The notes under the pieces are model-generated. The model made no database searches, was not told the DNA's origin, and was given only the letters and a program-made list of their open reading frames with translations. The position numbers and the translations under genes are program-made. From Oasisia sp. SBJ-2009 (taxonomy: Eukaryota; Annelida; Polychaeta; Sabellida; Siboglinidae): a stretch of DNA of 64,000 nucleotides. Where the stretch lies: positions 50,501,513 through 50,565,512 of the forward strand of contig OZ024861.1 in the NCBI GenBank assembly GCA_964017155.1, written 5' to 3'. Positions 23,418-35,880 of the stretch are shown here, in pieces. Each line of letters begins with the position of its first letter. Position 1 is the first letter of the stretch.

Positions 23418-23591
23418 GCGGCTGTCACCCTGGCGAAGATGGTCGGCTATGTGAGCACAGGGACCGTCGAGTATCTGTATAGCGACGAGACTGAGTCGTT
23501 TCATTTCCTGGAGCTGAATCCACGTCTTCAAGTGGAGCATCCCTGCACGGAGATGATCGCAGACATCAACCTACCTGCCGCACAGCTACAG
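23418..23591 (+). CDS. ACC: ACC exon 9: biotin carboxylase catalytic motif
   Basis: It encodes [20 protein letters not shown] and [20 protein letters not shown]. The Glu, Asn and Arg of E-N-R in [10 protein letters not shown] are the conserved metal-binding and catalytic residues of biotin carboxylase, and all are present. Boundaries are ACCAG|GCG and CAG|GTGAGG. The following intron contains a SINE-tail-like piece near 23625-23757. Confidence 0.97.
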
Positions 23592-23624
23592 GTGAGGACG
23601 CCAGTGACAATGATAATTATGTGC

Positions 23625-23757
23625 AAAAGTTGCACCATGGCTGAATACTTCTCACAAAAGTTGAGGTGATAAAAATGCTATATCTGCCAGAGTCTAAGTT
23701 CAAGATGCGTTTTGACAGTCCTAAGCAAGGACAGATGGTGTGCTATATAAGAACATG
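23625..23757. repeat. Dispersed SINE-tail-like copy
   Basis: It has ggctgaatacttctc, tctgccag and gctatataagaaca, in the same order as in pieces near 4866, 37177 and 52690. Confidence 0.4.
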
Positions 23758-24390
23758 CTAAACTTTGATGACAAAATTGTAAACTTATTTATGACGTCAC
23801 AGTTTCTAAAACCAGTTTAAAAAAAGGTAACGACCCTTCTGTTTAGTAGATTATTGGCTCATGAATTACAATCTTAAAGTGGGATTTTAATATACTTTTA
23901 TTAATTGATGTTGCTATATATTGTCATATTATCATATCTTAGTAGAGTACTTTTTTATGTTAGAACATTGTCTTTCTAATAACATTTATTTAGCTGTAAT
24001 TAAAAATATTTATATATCTGTATTTTATTTGTCTATGTATTTATCTGTATTTATTTATCTATTTATTTTTTATTTTCTTAAATTATTAATATTTGTTATG
24101 AGGACCACATTGGAAATAAGTGCACTGTTGTATGCTTTAGTGTGTTTATCCTCCGTAATGTTATATATATGCTTATTCTTTTTGCTTTTAAACTGTGTTT
24201 AATTGTCATGTATATAATGTTTTAGCAAATAACCTCAATCACAGTTTTTATTAGGCATAACAATTTGTATAGTATACAGAGAGGAATGTCTACAATTACT
24301 ATTTTAGATACAATAAAAAGAAGTTGTTTGAATAAAATAAACTCTACTGAGGAAAGTCGAGTGAATTGATAAGCAATGTTTCGCCTACAG

Positions 24391-24552
24391 ATTGCCATGG
24401 GGCTGCCCCTTCACCGCATCAAAGACATCAGGGTGTTGTACTCGGAGGATGCGTGGGGCGACACCCCCATCGACTTCAACAACCCCCACACCAAGCCCCA
24501 GGCTAAGGGCCACGTGATTGCCACGCGAATCAGCAGCGAGAACCCGGACGAA
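24391..24552 (+). CDS. ACC: ACC exon 10: biotin carboxylase C-domain
   Basis: It encodes [20 protein letters not shown], then WGDTPIDFN and [15 protein letters not shown], as in animal ACC. Boundaries are CTACAG|ATT and GAA|GTACGT (phase 0). The 1.69-kb intron that follows starts with a TATTG pentamer run. Confidence 0.97.
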
Positions 24553-24644
24553 GTACGTTTAGGGGTCGTCTCAAATCACATTTCTTGTAACTGGGGTCTT
24601 TTAGCATCTCCTAATTTGAATTATGTGGAACCGTTTGCAACTTT

Positions 24645-24750
24645 GTATTGTATTGTATTGTATTGTATTGTATTGTATTGTATTGTATTGTATTGTATTG
24701 TATTGTATTGTATTGTATTGTATTGTATTGTATTGTATTGTATTGTATTG
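24645..24750. repeat. TATTG pentanucleotide run, about 21 copies
   Basis: Pure tattg repeats in intron 10, about 90 bases after the donor. The remaining 1.5 kb of the intron is AT-rich with a poly-C tract near 25505 and nothing else recognised. Confidence 0.97.
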
Positions 24751-26245
24751 GTTGAGTGTTTTTTTATTAGTATAATTACATTATGATTCCCGTGGCAATG
24801 TATTTTGTAATTCAGTTTACTTCTTTTCTTCCTGAGTGTTGGTTTTATGTAATTTGTTAATTGAAACAGAACAGTCAGTCAGTAGCCATCTTGAAAATTT
24901 GTTTATGTTTTGTCATTAACCAACAAATGTGCAGTTTGGAAAGTAACCGTCAAAATTGAATACATATTTTACTTGAGCAAAACTAACATGGCTACATTTG
25001 CTTCACGGGATTGCCTGTGGTAAGTGCAATGATTCAGTTTAGTATAGCATGATGAAGCTTACATTTTATTTTATTTTCATTAAATTACCTTAAAGATATG
25101 AAATATAATTAACTGCAACACACCAGTTATAATATCACATTATGTTTACCTCTTCATTTTATGTTGTTTCGTATAATATTTTGCATTTTTTTATGCCAGC
25201 ACCACACAATGTATGCCACAATTGGGCCTCATTTTCAAAATGTTAAGGGTGTAAAATATTAATGCATCTTCCTATGGAAACTTAACAGATATTGATTTTA
25301 AGCATGTCAGATTTAAAATGACAATTACTAAGTTAGCAGTGTGGCTTAAAGTGTGTAGATCACATGGTCACAGGTAAATCAGTATAATGTAGATATTTTC
25401 CTCGTTAGTTGTCTGATTATTACCCATTTTTACACCTCACTTTTCTCCCTGTCTTGCTCCCTCTTTTTATCCTTCCCAGTTTTCTTTATTTCAATTTCCA
25501 CACCCCCCCCCCCCTACTTTATAGCCCACTTTTCCTGCTTTCCTAATGACACCATTATGTGTTTTGCTGCGTCTGTTGTATTTAAATTAGAAGTTGGGGC
25601 TCATTATAATCCATGGCAATTTTATTACTTTTACATTGAATGTTTTTCAGACAGTTTCTGTTGTTAAGTTTGCTACATTCCAATTTCCAAGTAAGCATTC
25701 TGAAACTTATACATATTCATCTTGGGTGGACTAAATATGTAAATATTTATATTTGATAAAGTTAGCAATTATTGCCAGGATACAATCACTTTCATTTGCA
25801 CCATTTCACCATATGAAATGGTGCAATCAGATTAAAACAATCAGATGTAAGGTGTGTGAGTGTGACAGCTTGTGACATATATATATCAACTATGTATCTA
25901 AAGATTGTATCAAGTTGAAAGTATTCAATTTGGATTAACATTTCCTCAAAAAGGAATTAGTGTTGACTGTATTTGATGAGACGCAATATGTTTTAGGACA
26001 CCCTAAAAATCAACAAAATTAACTATTCAACTATTTGTTTTTATTCACCTGCAAACATAATTGTTTTATGTAATCACACATGAGCTATTCATAACTTATT
26101 TCAAAAGTAAAACATGGGTGACATAATGTCGACATATGTACAGTAACTATGACAGAACTTCACACAAGACATACAACCAATACTGGCCACTGCTGACTAC
26201 TGCTGACCACTGCTGACCATTGCTGACAGCTGTGTTTGTGTGCAG

Positions 26246-26409
26246 GGTTTCAAGCCCAGCTCGGGCACGGTGCAGGAGCTGAACTTCCGCAGCAGTAAGA
26301 ACGTGTGGGGCTACTTCTCCGTGGCGGCCTCTGGCGGGTTGCACGAGTTCGCTGACTCACAGTTCGGTCACTGCTTCTCCTGGGGCGAGGACAGGGAGAG
26401 CGCGAGAGA
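26246..26409 (+). CDS. ACC: ACC exon 11: biotin carboxylase C-domain
   Basis: It encodes [40 protein letters not shown] and [15 protein letters not shown], near-identical to vertebrate ACC. Boundaries are GTGCAG|GGT and GA|GTGAGT (phase 2). A short run of ctgctgac-like units sits just upstream of the 3' splice site. The 764-bp intron after it holds nothing recognisable. Confidence 0.97.
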
Positions 26410-27173
26410 GTGAGTACACACTGTATTGCTCCATCGTACTGTGTGTTTGATGTACAATGAATGTTAATGAGTGACAGATGTTTGGGGGAGACAGCGACAT
26501 ATGTTATTAGTATTATTTAGACAGTTTTTCTCTCAAGAATTTATGTTTTTCCCATTTGATTATTTTGGTGGCATCTCGCAGTTTTCTTCTGCTGAATGAT
26601 TTTCATGGTCGTGTCACATGACCTACATCATGTGACACAAGCTGGAGCGTGACTGACGGGAGTTCCTGTCCAATGTCTCTGTTCAGTGTCAGCATCTTCG
26701 AGGCCAAGGATTTTTACATAAACACCAGTTGAACACAGGCCAACAGTGTTCAGTGAGGGATGTACAAATTTTAGACCTTGGTGAGAACTGGCATAGGAGA
26801 AAAATCAAAGTCTAAATTATATACAGAGATAACTTTAAAAACAGTATTCACAGCATAATAAATGACAGATATCAATGTTTTATGGGGGTGATTTACCATT
26901 CAGACAACTGGGAGTGGAGTTGTGAGGATTAATAAATGTAATTGATAAATATGCATTATTCGGGTATTTGCCTGTTTTTGTGAATTATCCATATCAGAAT
27001 TTAATTTGAGTCTCATACAAATGAAGCTACATACAGACTTTTAAACTCACCTTTAGATAAGATAATATTTTATCCACTTTAATTGTGTGATTTTGCTATG
27101 GCAAAATTAGCCAGATATTACCAGATGTTGTCAAACATTTTGTTGCAACACATATGTTTGTGTCACCCTCTAG

Positions 27174-27324
27174 AAACATGGTGATTGCACTGAAGGAACT
27201 GTCGATTCGTGGAGACTTCCGAACGACAGTCGAGTATCTCGTGAAACTTCTGGAGACAGAAAAGTTCCAGACTAACACCATCAACACTGGTTGGTTGGAC
27301 CACCTCATCTCTGAGAAAGTGCAG
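27174..27324 (+). CDS. ACC: ACC exon 12: end of biotin carboxylase
   Basis: It encodes [20 protein letters not shown] then [20 protein letters not shown] and [10 protein letters not shown], the conserved end of the biotin carboxylase domain. Boundaries are CTCTAG|A and CAG|GTTAGT. Confidence 0.97.
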
Positions 27325-27688
27325 GTTAGTAGCACATTCCGTTGTTGTCAACTCTTGTTATTCCACTTGAGTGTCCAGGCTGCAGGAAGACATTTTGAAA
27401 TTGTCTCCGTTCACGCAAAGTCAACATCTGAGGTGGAAGTAATGAAATGAGTCCAAGGTTAAAAAATTATGTATGTATCATATAAAAATGATAATCGTTG
27501 TCATTGTTCAGTAATTTGTGCAGCAATTTGATCTGTTCACAGATGTAAAATTTTCACCTTTAAACAGCTGCATAACTGCTGGTGTTTTGTAGTTGATTCA
27601 TTGGCTCATTTTTCTATATCCATTACTCTGTCTAGAACGTAGGTAATGTTCAAGAGGCAGGCAGTAGTTGGTGTTCTGTCTGTTGTAG

Positions 27689-27792
27689 GTGGAGAAGCCA
27701 GACATCATGTTGTCAGTCATCTGTGCCTCACTTCACATCGCAGATCAGAAGATACTTGACAACTTCCAGACATTCCAGAGCTCCCTAGAGAG
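27689..27792 (+). CDS. ACC: ACC exon 13: BC-BCCP linker
   Basis: It encodes VEKPDIMLSVICASLHIADQ then KILDNFQTFQSSLE. It matches the vertebrate segment with -E(K/R)PD-MLGVVCGAL-VAD and SLERGQ. Boundaries are TTGTAG|GTG and AG|GTCTGT (weak donor, phase 2). The 387-bp intron after it is AT-rich with nothing recognisable. Confidence 0.95.
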
Positions 27793-28179
27793 GTCTGTTG
27801 ATGCTGCCATGTTGTCTTACAATATAACTTATACAAGAGTCTTATTGCTCAGTGCATCCGTGCCTTGGAGGCAGCCGTCTAGTTTCCACCTTCAGCATTG
27901 GAGAATTGAAACCAGTTCAAGCTGCAAAACCATCAACAGTCATTAGTGGAATTTGTGATTTTATGTTGTTGTTATCGATACAGTTGTTTGATTTGGATTT
28001 TTCGACTAGAATTTTTTGTCGATATTGCATTTTTAAGAAGAAAGTATACATTTGTAAATATATTAAGGTAAATTATATTTTAACATGGTTCATTAAAGAA
28101 TGTTTAGCTAATCGGTGTCTTAGATTAGGTAGTGTGTATAAATGTACAGTTATTCATACTTTGACCTTTGACCCCACAG

Positions 28180-28261
28180 AGGGCAGAGTCTGCCGGCCAC
28201 TGAACTGACCAACACAGTGGACGTCGAACTCATCCACGAGTGCTGCAAGTACAAGCTGCAG
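28180..28261 (+). CDS. ACC: ACC exon 14: BT domain start
   Basis: It encodes [20 protein letters not shown] then ECCKYKLQ, matching [23 protein letters not shown] of vertebrate ACC. Boundaries are CCACAG|A and CAG|GTTGTT. The 347-bp intron after it has nothing recognisable. Confidence 0.95.
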
Positions 28262-28608
28262 GTTGTTGTTTCTGCCATGTCATCTTTTTGTATTATTTAG
28301 CACAGTTTTCCCAATTCCATTTCACACCTGTTCGCATTTTTCAAAGCACTGTTTTGTAGACTTGATGTGTCGACGTCATTCCAGTTTGTTGATCATCTCG
28401 TCTGTGTAGTGTTAGTTTATCAGCCTCATTCATATAATGATGATAATTGTTTACAGTATATCAGTGTAATCTAGTCCGTGTTGTTTGGGTGACATACTTG
28501 TGTGTTCTGTTTGGAGAACAAGTGAATTATGTATCAGGTGTCACCTGATGACAAAGACTTATTAATTATAGTTATTTTGGGCACCGTCTGAATGTGCTGT
28601 TGTTGTAG

Positions 28609-28679
28609 GTGACCAAGTCAAGTCCCACTGGATATTTCCTCACAACAAATGACTCCAGTATCGACGTTGAGGTCCACAG
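28609..28679 (+). CDS. ACC: ACC exon 15: BT domain
   Basis: It encodes VTKSSPTGYFLTTNDSSIDV then EVHR. It is a diverged counterpart of the vertebrate strand ending in V(D/E)VHRLSDGG. The donor AG|GTTCGT is weak, and a CT-rich minisatellite begins about 10 bases after it. Confidence 0.92.
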
Positions 28680-28683
28680 GTTC

Positions 28684-28902
28684 GTCATCTCCCTCACTCT
28701 CTCCCTCACTCTCTCCCTCACTCTCCCTCACTCCCTCCCTCCCTTCCCCCTCCCTTCCCCCTCCCTTCCCCCTCCCTTCCCCCTCCCTTCCCCCTCCCTT
28801 CCCCCTCCCTTCCCCCTCCCTTCCCCCTCCCTTCCCCCTCCCTTCCCCCTCCCTTCCCCCTCCCTTCCCCCTCCCTTCCCCCTCCCTTCCCCCTCCCTCC
28901 CT
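28684..28902. repeat. CT-rich 11-bp minisatellite cttccccctcc, about 15 copies
   Basis: It starts as ctccctcactct units about 5-10 bases after the exon 15 donor and becomes exact 11-bp cttccccctcc units. Its complement is an all-purine strand, prone to triplex structure. Confidence 0.95.
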
Positions 28903-29071
28903 AGATACTCCTGGTACAGCCCCCGCTGTATCTACATATTTTTATTACAATATTGTATCACTACGTAGCAAGGTCTTACATCTGACACTGACACAATTCC
29001 CTCCCACACCCGTGATAAGCCGCTGTCTCACCAGTTCTTCTCTGCACAGTTTGTTTTTGTCCTGCCTGTAG

Positions 29072-29212
29072 ACTGAGTGACGGGGGCCTGCTGCTGGCCC
29101 TAGATGGCTCCAGCTACACCACCTACATGCGCGAGGAGGTGTCCAGTTACCGCATCGTCATTGGCAACAAGACGTGTGTGTTCGAGAAAGAGAACGACCC
29201 AACAGCATTGAG
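29072..29212 (+). CDS. ACC: ACC exon 16: BT domain
   Basis: It encodes [40 protein letters not shown] and NDPTALR, near-identical to animal ACC. Boundaries are CTGTAG|A and AG|GTAGAT (phase 2). The 416-bp intron after it holds nothing recognisable. Confidence 0.97.
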
Positions 29213-29628
29213 GTAGATACTGCCTGTCCAGTTCTCAAGATTTCATGTTTGTCTCATTGTATATGGTCTTGAATGTGTTCCTGTAAAATTGTAGCTACTT
29301 AACACAGTGTCATGTGGTAACTTTCTGAAGGTGCAGTTTATTATGCATAACAATAATGTACTCACAACATCTGCATCTGTTGATGAAACAGTGTAATTCA
29401 AACAAAAATTCTGCCAACATGTTATACAATTCAGTAAATACCAAAATGCATATGTGGATAATTTTTTTATGCATAAAACTATCATAATAACTCATCATTA
29501 TCTGAACAAGATTTGACTTGACAAAAATGTATTAACAGCAATTCCAGGATTCTGTAAAAGGGGCGTGGTGATTGTTCTGATATGTAATTGTTTCATGTTG
29601 CTAATTTAGAAACTGTTTGGTTTCCCAG

Positions 29629-29757
29629 GGCTCCCTCTACTGGCAAGCTGATCAACTTCCTGGTTGAGGACGGGGGCCACGTGTGCACGGGAGATGTGTA
29701 TGCGGAGATAGAGGTGATGAAGATGGTGATGGAGCTGAAGGTGGAGGAGAACGGATG
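29629..29757 (+). CDS. ACC: ACC exon 17: biotin carboxyl carrier (biotin site EVMKM)
   Basis: It encodes [20 protein letters not shown] then [20 protein letters not shown]. The Lys of EVMKM (about residue 976) is the residue that receives biotin, and the flanking hydrophobic strands fit the BCCP barrel. Boundaries are CCCAG|G and TG|GTGAGT. The intron after it (563 bp) holds only three short ttaggagag copies near 30250. Confidence 0.98.
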
Positions 29758-30320
29758 GTGAGTAGCGCTGTCATGTGAACATGTGTCAGGTTTTACAAAT
29801 GTGTCGTCGTGACAAGCTCGTCATAGCTGCAAGTATAATCGTTTTTCAATTATTTGACCACTGTAGACAGTAAAGTGACACAAAAAATTGATTTAGTATT
29901 GAAAATTAAACTTGCATGTCTTAGCATGTATGTGTAGGGGTAGCGTGTGTATGTGTGTAGGGGTGTCTGTGTATGTGTAAGGGGTGTATGGGGTGAGTGT
30001 ATGTTTAGGGGTGTAAATGTATGTATGTGTATGTGTATTGCCAGGGTATAAATTAATGATATCTAAAATTAATCTACTGTTATTTGTTTCTGTTGCATAA
30101 CATGTGAAAGTACCTGTTACATGAAGAGTTATCAGTTATATCAAATTCTTTGACAGATGTGCACTGTTAAATAGTTACTTGAGGTTCTCTATCACTTGTT
30201 TTCTCTCCACCCTTTCTCTGGTGGACTTGGATGTGATCTGACTACACTGTTAGGAGAGTTAGGAGAGTTAGGAGAGTTGTGTGGTGAAGTGGACGTACTG
30301 TGACCTGTGTTTGTCTGTAG

Positions 30321-30411
30321 TGTCCACTACGTGAAGCGGCCGGGTGTGTCGCTGGACGCTGGCTGCATCATTGCTCACCTCAAACTGGACGACCCGAGTC
30401 GCGTTCAGAGG
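30321..30411 (+). CDS. ACC: ACC exon 18: end of BCCP
   Basis: It encodes [20 protein letters not shown] then [11 protein letters not shown], matching C(I/V)-YVKRPGA-LD-GC-LA---LD-PS-V of vertebrate ACC. Boundaries are CTGTAG|T and AGG|GTGAGT. The next intron is 5469 bp, mostly one 18-bp array. Confidence 0.97.
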
Positions 30412-30715
30412 GTGAGTACTGAGTAGTGGACAGGGGATTATCCGGGGTGACAGGATAATAGAAATGAGCAAGTTAAGGGGTTAGTAGGGTGTGATGAGAA
30501 TGGGGTAAACTGCTGGAGAACAGGGTAATAAGTGTGAGTAGGTTGAATGGGTGAGTAGAACTGGGTAAACTGACAGAGGACAGGGTAACAGGAGTTAGCT
30601 GGTTGTAGGGGTCATTGCCTGGAGGGCAATGGATAGACAGGGAAGGGAGGGAGAAAGAAGATGGGGAGGGAAATTGAGGAAGGGAGGGAGAAAGGGGAAG
30701 GGAGGGAAAAGGAGG

Positions 30716-33700
30716 GAGAAAGGGTAAGGGAGGGAGAATGGGTAAGGGAGGGAGAATGGGTAAGGGAGGGAGAATGGGTAAGGGAGGGAGAATGGGTAAG
30801 GGAGGGAGAAAGGGGAAGGGATGGAGAATGGATAAGGGAGGGAGAATGGGTAAGGGAGGGAGAATGGATAAGGGAGGGAGAATGGGTAAGGGAGGGAGAA
30901 TGGGTAAGGGAGGGAGAATGGATAAGGGAGGGAGAATGGGTAAGGGAGGGAGAATGGGTAAGGGAGGGAGAATGGGTAAGGGAGGGAGAATGGATAAGGG
31001 AGGGAGAATGGGTAAGGGAGGGAGAATGGGTAAGGGAGGGAGAATGGATAAGGGAGGGAGAATGGGTAAGGGAGGGAGAATGGGTAAGGGAGGGAGAATG
31101 GATAAGGGAGGGAGAATGGGTAAGGGAGGGAGAATGGATAAGGGAGGGAGAATGGGTAAGGGAGGGAGAATGGGTAAGGGAGGGAGAATGGATAAGGGAG
31201 GGAGAATGGGTAAGGGAGGGAGAATGGATAAGGGAGGGAGAATGGGTAAGGGAGGGAGAATGGGTAAGGGAGGGAGAATGGATAAGGGAGGGAGAATGGG
31301 TAAGGGAGGGAGAATGGATAAGGGAGGGAGAATGGATAAGGGAGGGAGAATGGGTAAGGGAGGGAGAATGGGTAAGGGAGGGAGAATGGATAAGGGAGGG
31401 AGAATGGGTAAGGGAGGGAGAATGGATAAGGGAGGGAGAATGGGTAAGGGAGGGAGAATGGATAAGGGAGGGAGAATGGGTAAGGGAGGGAGAATGGATA
31501 AGGGAGGGAGAATGGATAAGGGAGGGAGAATGGGTAAGGGAGGGAGAATGGGTAAGGGAGGGAGAATGGGTAAGGGAGGGAGAATGGGTAAGGGAGGGAG
31601 AATGGGTAAGGGAGGGAGAATGGGTAAGGGAGGGAGAATGGGTAAGGGAGGGAGAATGGGTAAGGGAGGGAGAATGGATAAGGGAGGGAGAATGGGTAAG
31701 GGAGGGAGAATGGGTAAGGGAGGGAGAATGGGTAAGGGAGGGAGAATGGGTAAGGGAGGGAGAATGGGTAAGGGAGGGAGAATGGGTAAGGGAGGGAGAA
31801 TGGGTAAGGGAGGGAGAATGGATAAGGGAGGGAGAATGGGTAAGGGAGGGAGAATGGATAAGGGAGGGAGAATGGGTAAGGGAGGGAGAATGGGTAAGGG
31901 AGGGAGAATGGGTAAGGGAGGGAGAATGGGTAAGGGAGGGAGAATGGGTAAGGGAGGGAGAATGGATAAGGGAGGGAGAATGGGTAAGGGAGGGAGAATG
32001 GATAAGGGAGGGAGAATGGATAAGGGAGGGAGAATGGGTAAGGGAGGGAGAATGGGTAAGGGAGGGAGAATGGGTAAGGGAGGGAGAATGGGTAAGGGAG
32101 GGAGAATGGATAAGGGAGGGAGAATGGGTAAGGGAGGGAGAATGGATAAGGGAGGGAGAATGGGTAAGGGAGGGAGAATGGATAAGGGAGGGAGAATGGA
32201 TAAGGGAGGGAGAATGGGTAAGGGAGGGAGAATGGGTAAGGGAGGGAGAATGGGTAAGGGAGGGAGAATGGGTAAGGGAGGGAGAATGGGTAAGGGAGGG
32301 AGAATGGGTAAGGGAGGAGAATGGGTAAGGGAGGGAGAATGGGTAAGGGAGGGAGAATGGGTAAGGGAGGGAGAATGGATAAGGGAGGGAGAATGGGTAA
32401 GGGAGGGAGAATGGGTAAGGGAGGGAGAATGGGTAAGGGAGGGAGAATGGGTAAGGGAGGGAGAATGGGTAAGGGAGGGAGAATGGGTAAGGGAGGGAGA
32501 ATGGGTAAGGGAGGGAGAATGGATAAGGGAGGGAGAATGGGTAAGGGAGGGAGAATGGATAAGGGAGGGAGAATGGGTAAGGGAGGGAGAATGGGTAAGG
32601 GAGGGAGAATGGGTAAGGGAGGGAGAATGGGTAAGGGAGGGAGAATGGATAAGGGAGGGAGAATGGGTAAGGGAGGGAGAATGGATAAGGGAGGGAGAAT
32701 GGGTAAGGGAGGGAGAATGGGTAAGGGAGGAGAATGGGTAAGGGAGGGAGAATGGATAAGGGAGGGAGAATGGGTAAGGGAGGGAGAATGGGTAAGGGAG
32801 GGAGAATGGGTAAGGGAGGGAGAATGGGTAAGGGAGGGAGAATGGATAAGGGAGGGAGAATGGGTAAGGGAGGGAGAATGGATAAGGGAGGGAGAATGGG
32901 TAAGGGAGGGAGAATGGGTAAGGGAGGGAGAATGAAGGGAGGGAGAATGGATAAGGGAGGGAGAATGGGTAAGGGAGGGAGAATGGGTAAGGGAGGGAGA
33001 ATGGGTAAGGGAGGGAGAATGGGTAAGGGAGGGAGAATGGATAAGGGAGGGAGAATGGGTAAGGGAGGGAGAATGGATAAGGGAGGGAGAATGGGTAAGG
33101 GAGGGAGAATGGGTAAGGGAGGGAGAATGGGTAAGGGAGGGAGAATGGGTAAGGGAGGGAGAATGGGTAAGGGAGGGAGAATGGGTCAGGGAGGGAGAAT
33201 GGGTAAGGGAGGGAGAATGGATAAGGGAGGGAGAATGGGTAAGGGAGGGAGAATGGGTAAGGGAGGGGAATGGGTAAGGGAGGGAGAATGGGTAAGGGAG
33301 GGAGAATGGGTAAGGGAGGGAGAATGGGTAAGGGAGGGAGAATGGGTAAGGGAGGGAGAATGGATAAGGGAGGGAGAATGGGTAAGGGAGGGAGAATGGA
33401 TAAGGGAGGGAGAATGGGTAAGGGAGGGAGAATGGGTAAGGGAGGGAGAATGGGTAAGGGAGGGAGAATGGGTAAGGGAGGGAGAATGGGTAAGGGAGGG
33501 AGAATGGATAAGGGAGGGAGAATGGGTAAGGGAGGGAGAATGGATAAGGGAGGGAGAATGGATAAGGGAGGGAGAATGGGTAAGGGAGGGAGAATGGGTA
33601 AGGGAGGGAGAATGGGTAAGGGAGGGAGAATGGGTAAGGGAGGGAGAATGGATAAGGGAGGGAGAATGGGTAAGGGAGGGAGAATGGATAAGGGAGGGAG

Positions 33701-35580
33701 AATGGGTAAGGGAGGGAGAATGGATAAGGGAGGGAGAATGGATAAGGGAGGGAGAATGGGTAAGGGAGGGAGAATGGGTAAGGGAGGGAGAATGGGTAAG
33801 GGAGGGAGAATGGGTAAGGGAGGGAGAATGGGTAAGGGAGGGAGAATGGGTAAGGAGGAGAATGGGTAAGGGAGGGAGAATGGGTAAGGGAGGGAGAATG
33901 GATAAGGGAGGGAGAATGGGTAAGGGAGGGAGAATGGGTAAGGGAGGGAGAATGGGTAAGGGAGGGAGAATGGGTAAGGGAGGGAGAATGGGTAAGGGAG
34001 GGAGAATGGGTAAGGGAGGGAGAATGGGTAAGGGAGGGAGAATGGATAAGGGAGGGAGAATGGGTAAGGGAGGGAGAATGGATAAGGGAGGGAGAATGGG
34101 TAAGGGAGGGAGAATGGGTAAGGGAGGGAGAATGGGTAAGGGAGGGAGAATGGGTAAGGGAGGGAGAATGGATAAGGGAGGGAGAATGGGTAAGGGAGGG
34201 AGAATGGATAAGGGAGGGAGAATGGGTAAGGGAGGGAGAATGGGTAAGGGAGGGAGAATGGGTAAGGGAGGGAGAATGGATAAGGGAGGGAGAATGGGTA
34301 AGGGAGGGAGAATGGGTAAGGGAGGGAGAATGGGTAAGGGAGGGAGAATGGGTAAGGGAGGGAGAATGGATAAGGGAGGGAGAATGGGTAAGGGAGGGAG
34401 AATGGATAAGGGAGGGAGAATGGGTAAGGGAGGGAGAATGGGTAAGGGAGGGAGAATGGGTAAGGGAGGGAGAATGGATAAGGGAGGGAGAATGGGTAAG
34501 GGAGGGAGAATGGGTAAGGGAGGGAGAATGGGTAAGGGAGGGAGAATGGGTAAGGGAGGGAGAATGGATAAGGGAGGGAGAATGGGTAAGGGAGGGAGAA
34601 TGGATAAGGGAGGGAGAATGGGTAAGGGAGGGAGAATGGGTAAGGGAGGGAGAATGGGTAAGGGAGGGAGAATGGATAAGGGAGGGAGAATGGATAAGGG
34701 AGGGAGAATGGGTAAGGGAGGGAGAATGGGTAAGGGAGGGAGAATGGGTAAGGGAGGGAGAATGGGTAAGGGAGGGAGAATGGGTAAGGGAGGGAGAATG
34801 GGTAAGGGAGGGAGAATGGATAAGGGAGGGAGAATGGGTAAGGGAGGGAGAATGGATAAGGGAGGGAGAATGGGTAAGGGAGGGAGAATGGGTAAGGGAG
34901 GGAGAATGGGTAAGGGAGGGAGAATGGGTAAGGGAGGGAGAATGGATAAGGGAGGGAGAATGGGTAAGGGAGGGAGAATGGATAAGGGAGGGAGAATGGG
35001 TAAGGGAGGGAGAATGGGTAAGGGAGGGAGAATGGGTAAGGGAGGGAGAATGGATAAGGGAGGGAGAATGGGTAAGGGAGGGAGAATGGGTAAGGGAGGG
35101 AGAATGGGTAAGGGAGGGAGAATGGGTAAGGGAGGGAGAATGGATAAGGGAGGGAGAATGGGTAAGGGAGGGAGAATGGATAAGGGAGGGAGAATGGGTA
35201 AGGGAGGGAGAATGGGTAAGGGAGGGAGAATGGGTAAGGGAGGGAGAATGGATAAGGGAGGGAGAATGGGTAAGGGAGGGAGAATGGGTAAGGGAGGGAG
35301 AATGGGTAAGGGAGGGAGAATGGGTAAGGGAGGGAGAATGGATAAGGGAGGGAGAATGGGTAAGGGAGGGAGAATGGATAAGGGAGGGAGAATGGGTAAG
35401 GGAGGGAGAATGGGTAAGGGAGGGAGAATGGGTAAGGGAGGGAGAATGGGTAAGGGAGGGAGAATGGGTAAGGGAGGGAGAATGGGTAAGGGAGGGAGAA
35501 TGGGTAAGGGAGGGAGAATGGGTAAGGGAGGGAGAATGGGTAAGGGAGGGAGAATGGGTAAGGGAGGGAGAATGGATAAG
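30716..35580. repeat. Giant 18-bp purine-rich minisatellite in intron 18, about 270 copies
   Basis: The unit is gggagaatgggtaaggga with a frequent ggataa variant. The two forms occur in patterns: from about 34081 to 34675 the variant spacing repeats as 90, 36 and 72 bases, a 198-bp (11-unit) higher-order period that returns around 34945-35377. Rare one- or two-base deletions (near 32310, 32725, 33850) shift frame and mark older blocks. The 555-954 residue open frames (MGKGGR or REGEWV repeats) are artefacts of a period divisible by three. Confidence 0.98.
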
Positions 35581-35693
35581 CAGAGTCAGAGAAGATGAGA
35601 GTGAGAGATGGTGACTGTCACGATGTCACATCATTTAATGGTCGTGTGTCTTCTCTTCTGTTGAATCTTTCAAGAAGTAACCACCACCGACCA

Positions 35694-35746
35694 CCACACA
35701 CACACACACGCACGCACGCACGCACACACACACACACACATGCACA
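35694..35746. repeat. CA/CGCA microsatellite
   Basis: Cacacacgcacgcacgca then cacaca, in intron 18 shortly before exon 19. Confidence 0.9.
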
Positions 35747-35880
35747 CACAGAGTGGGCCACGAGTAGGTTGACACTGGAGACATCAGCTCAATCTCACTG
35801 AGCACTCTTTCATCATCAACTTATTTATAGGTGCACCTGTTGTCACTGACACATGTTGACGTGGCTCCCTCTGTTGGCAG

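Noticed and set aside
30661..35598. Very long open frames (555, 667 and 954 codons; MGKGGR or REGEWV repeats)
   Set aside because: They are forced by an 18-bp stop-free tandem unit, shift frame at one-base deletions, lie inside intron 18 and show no codon-level constraint.
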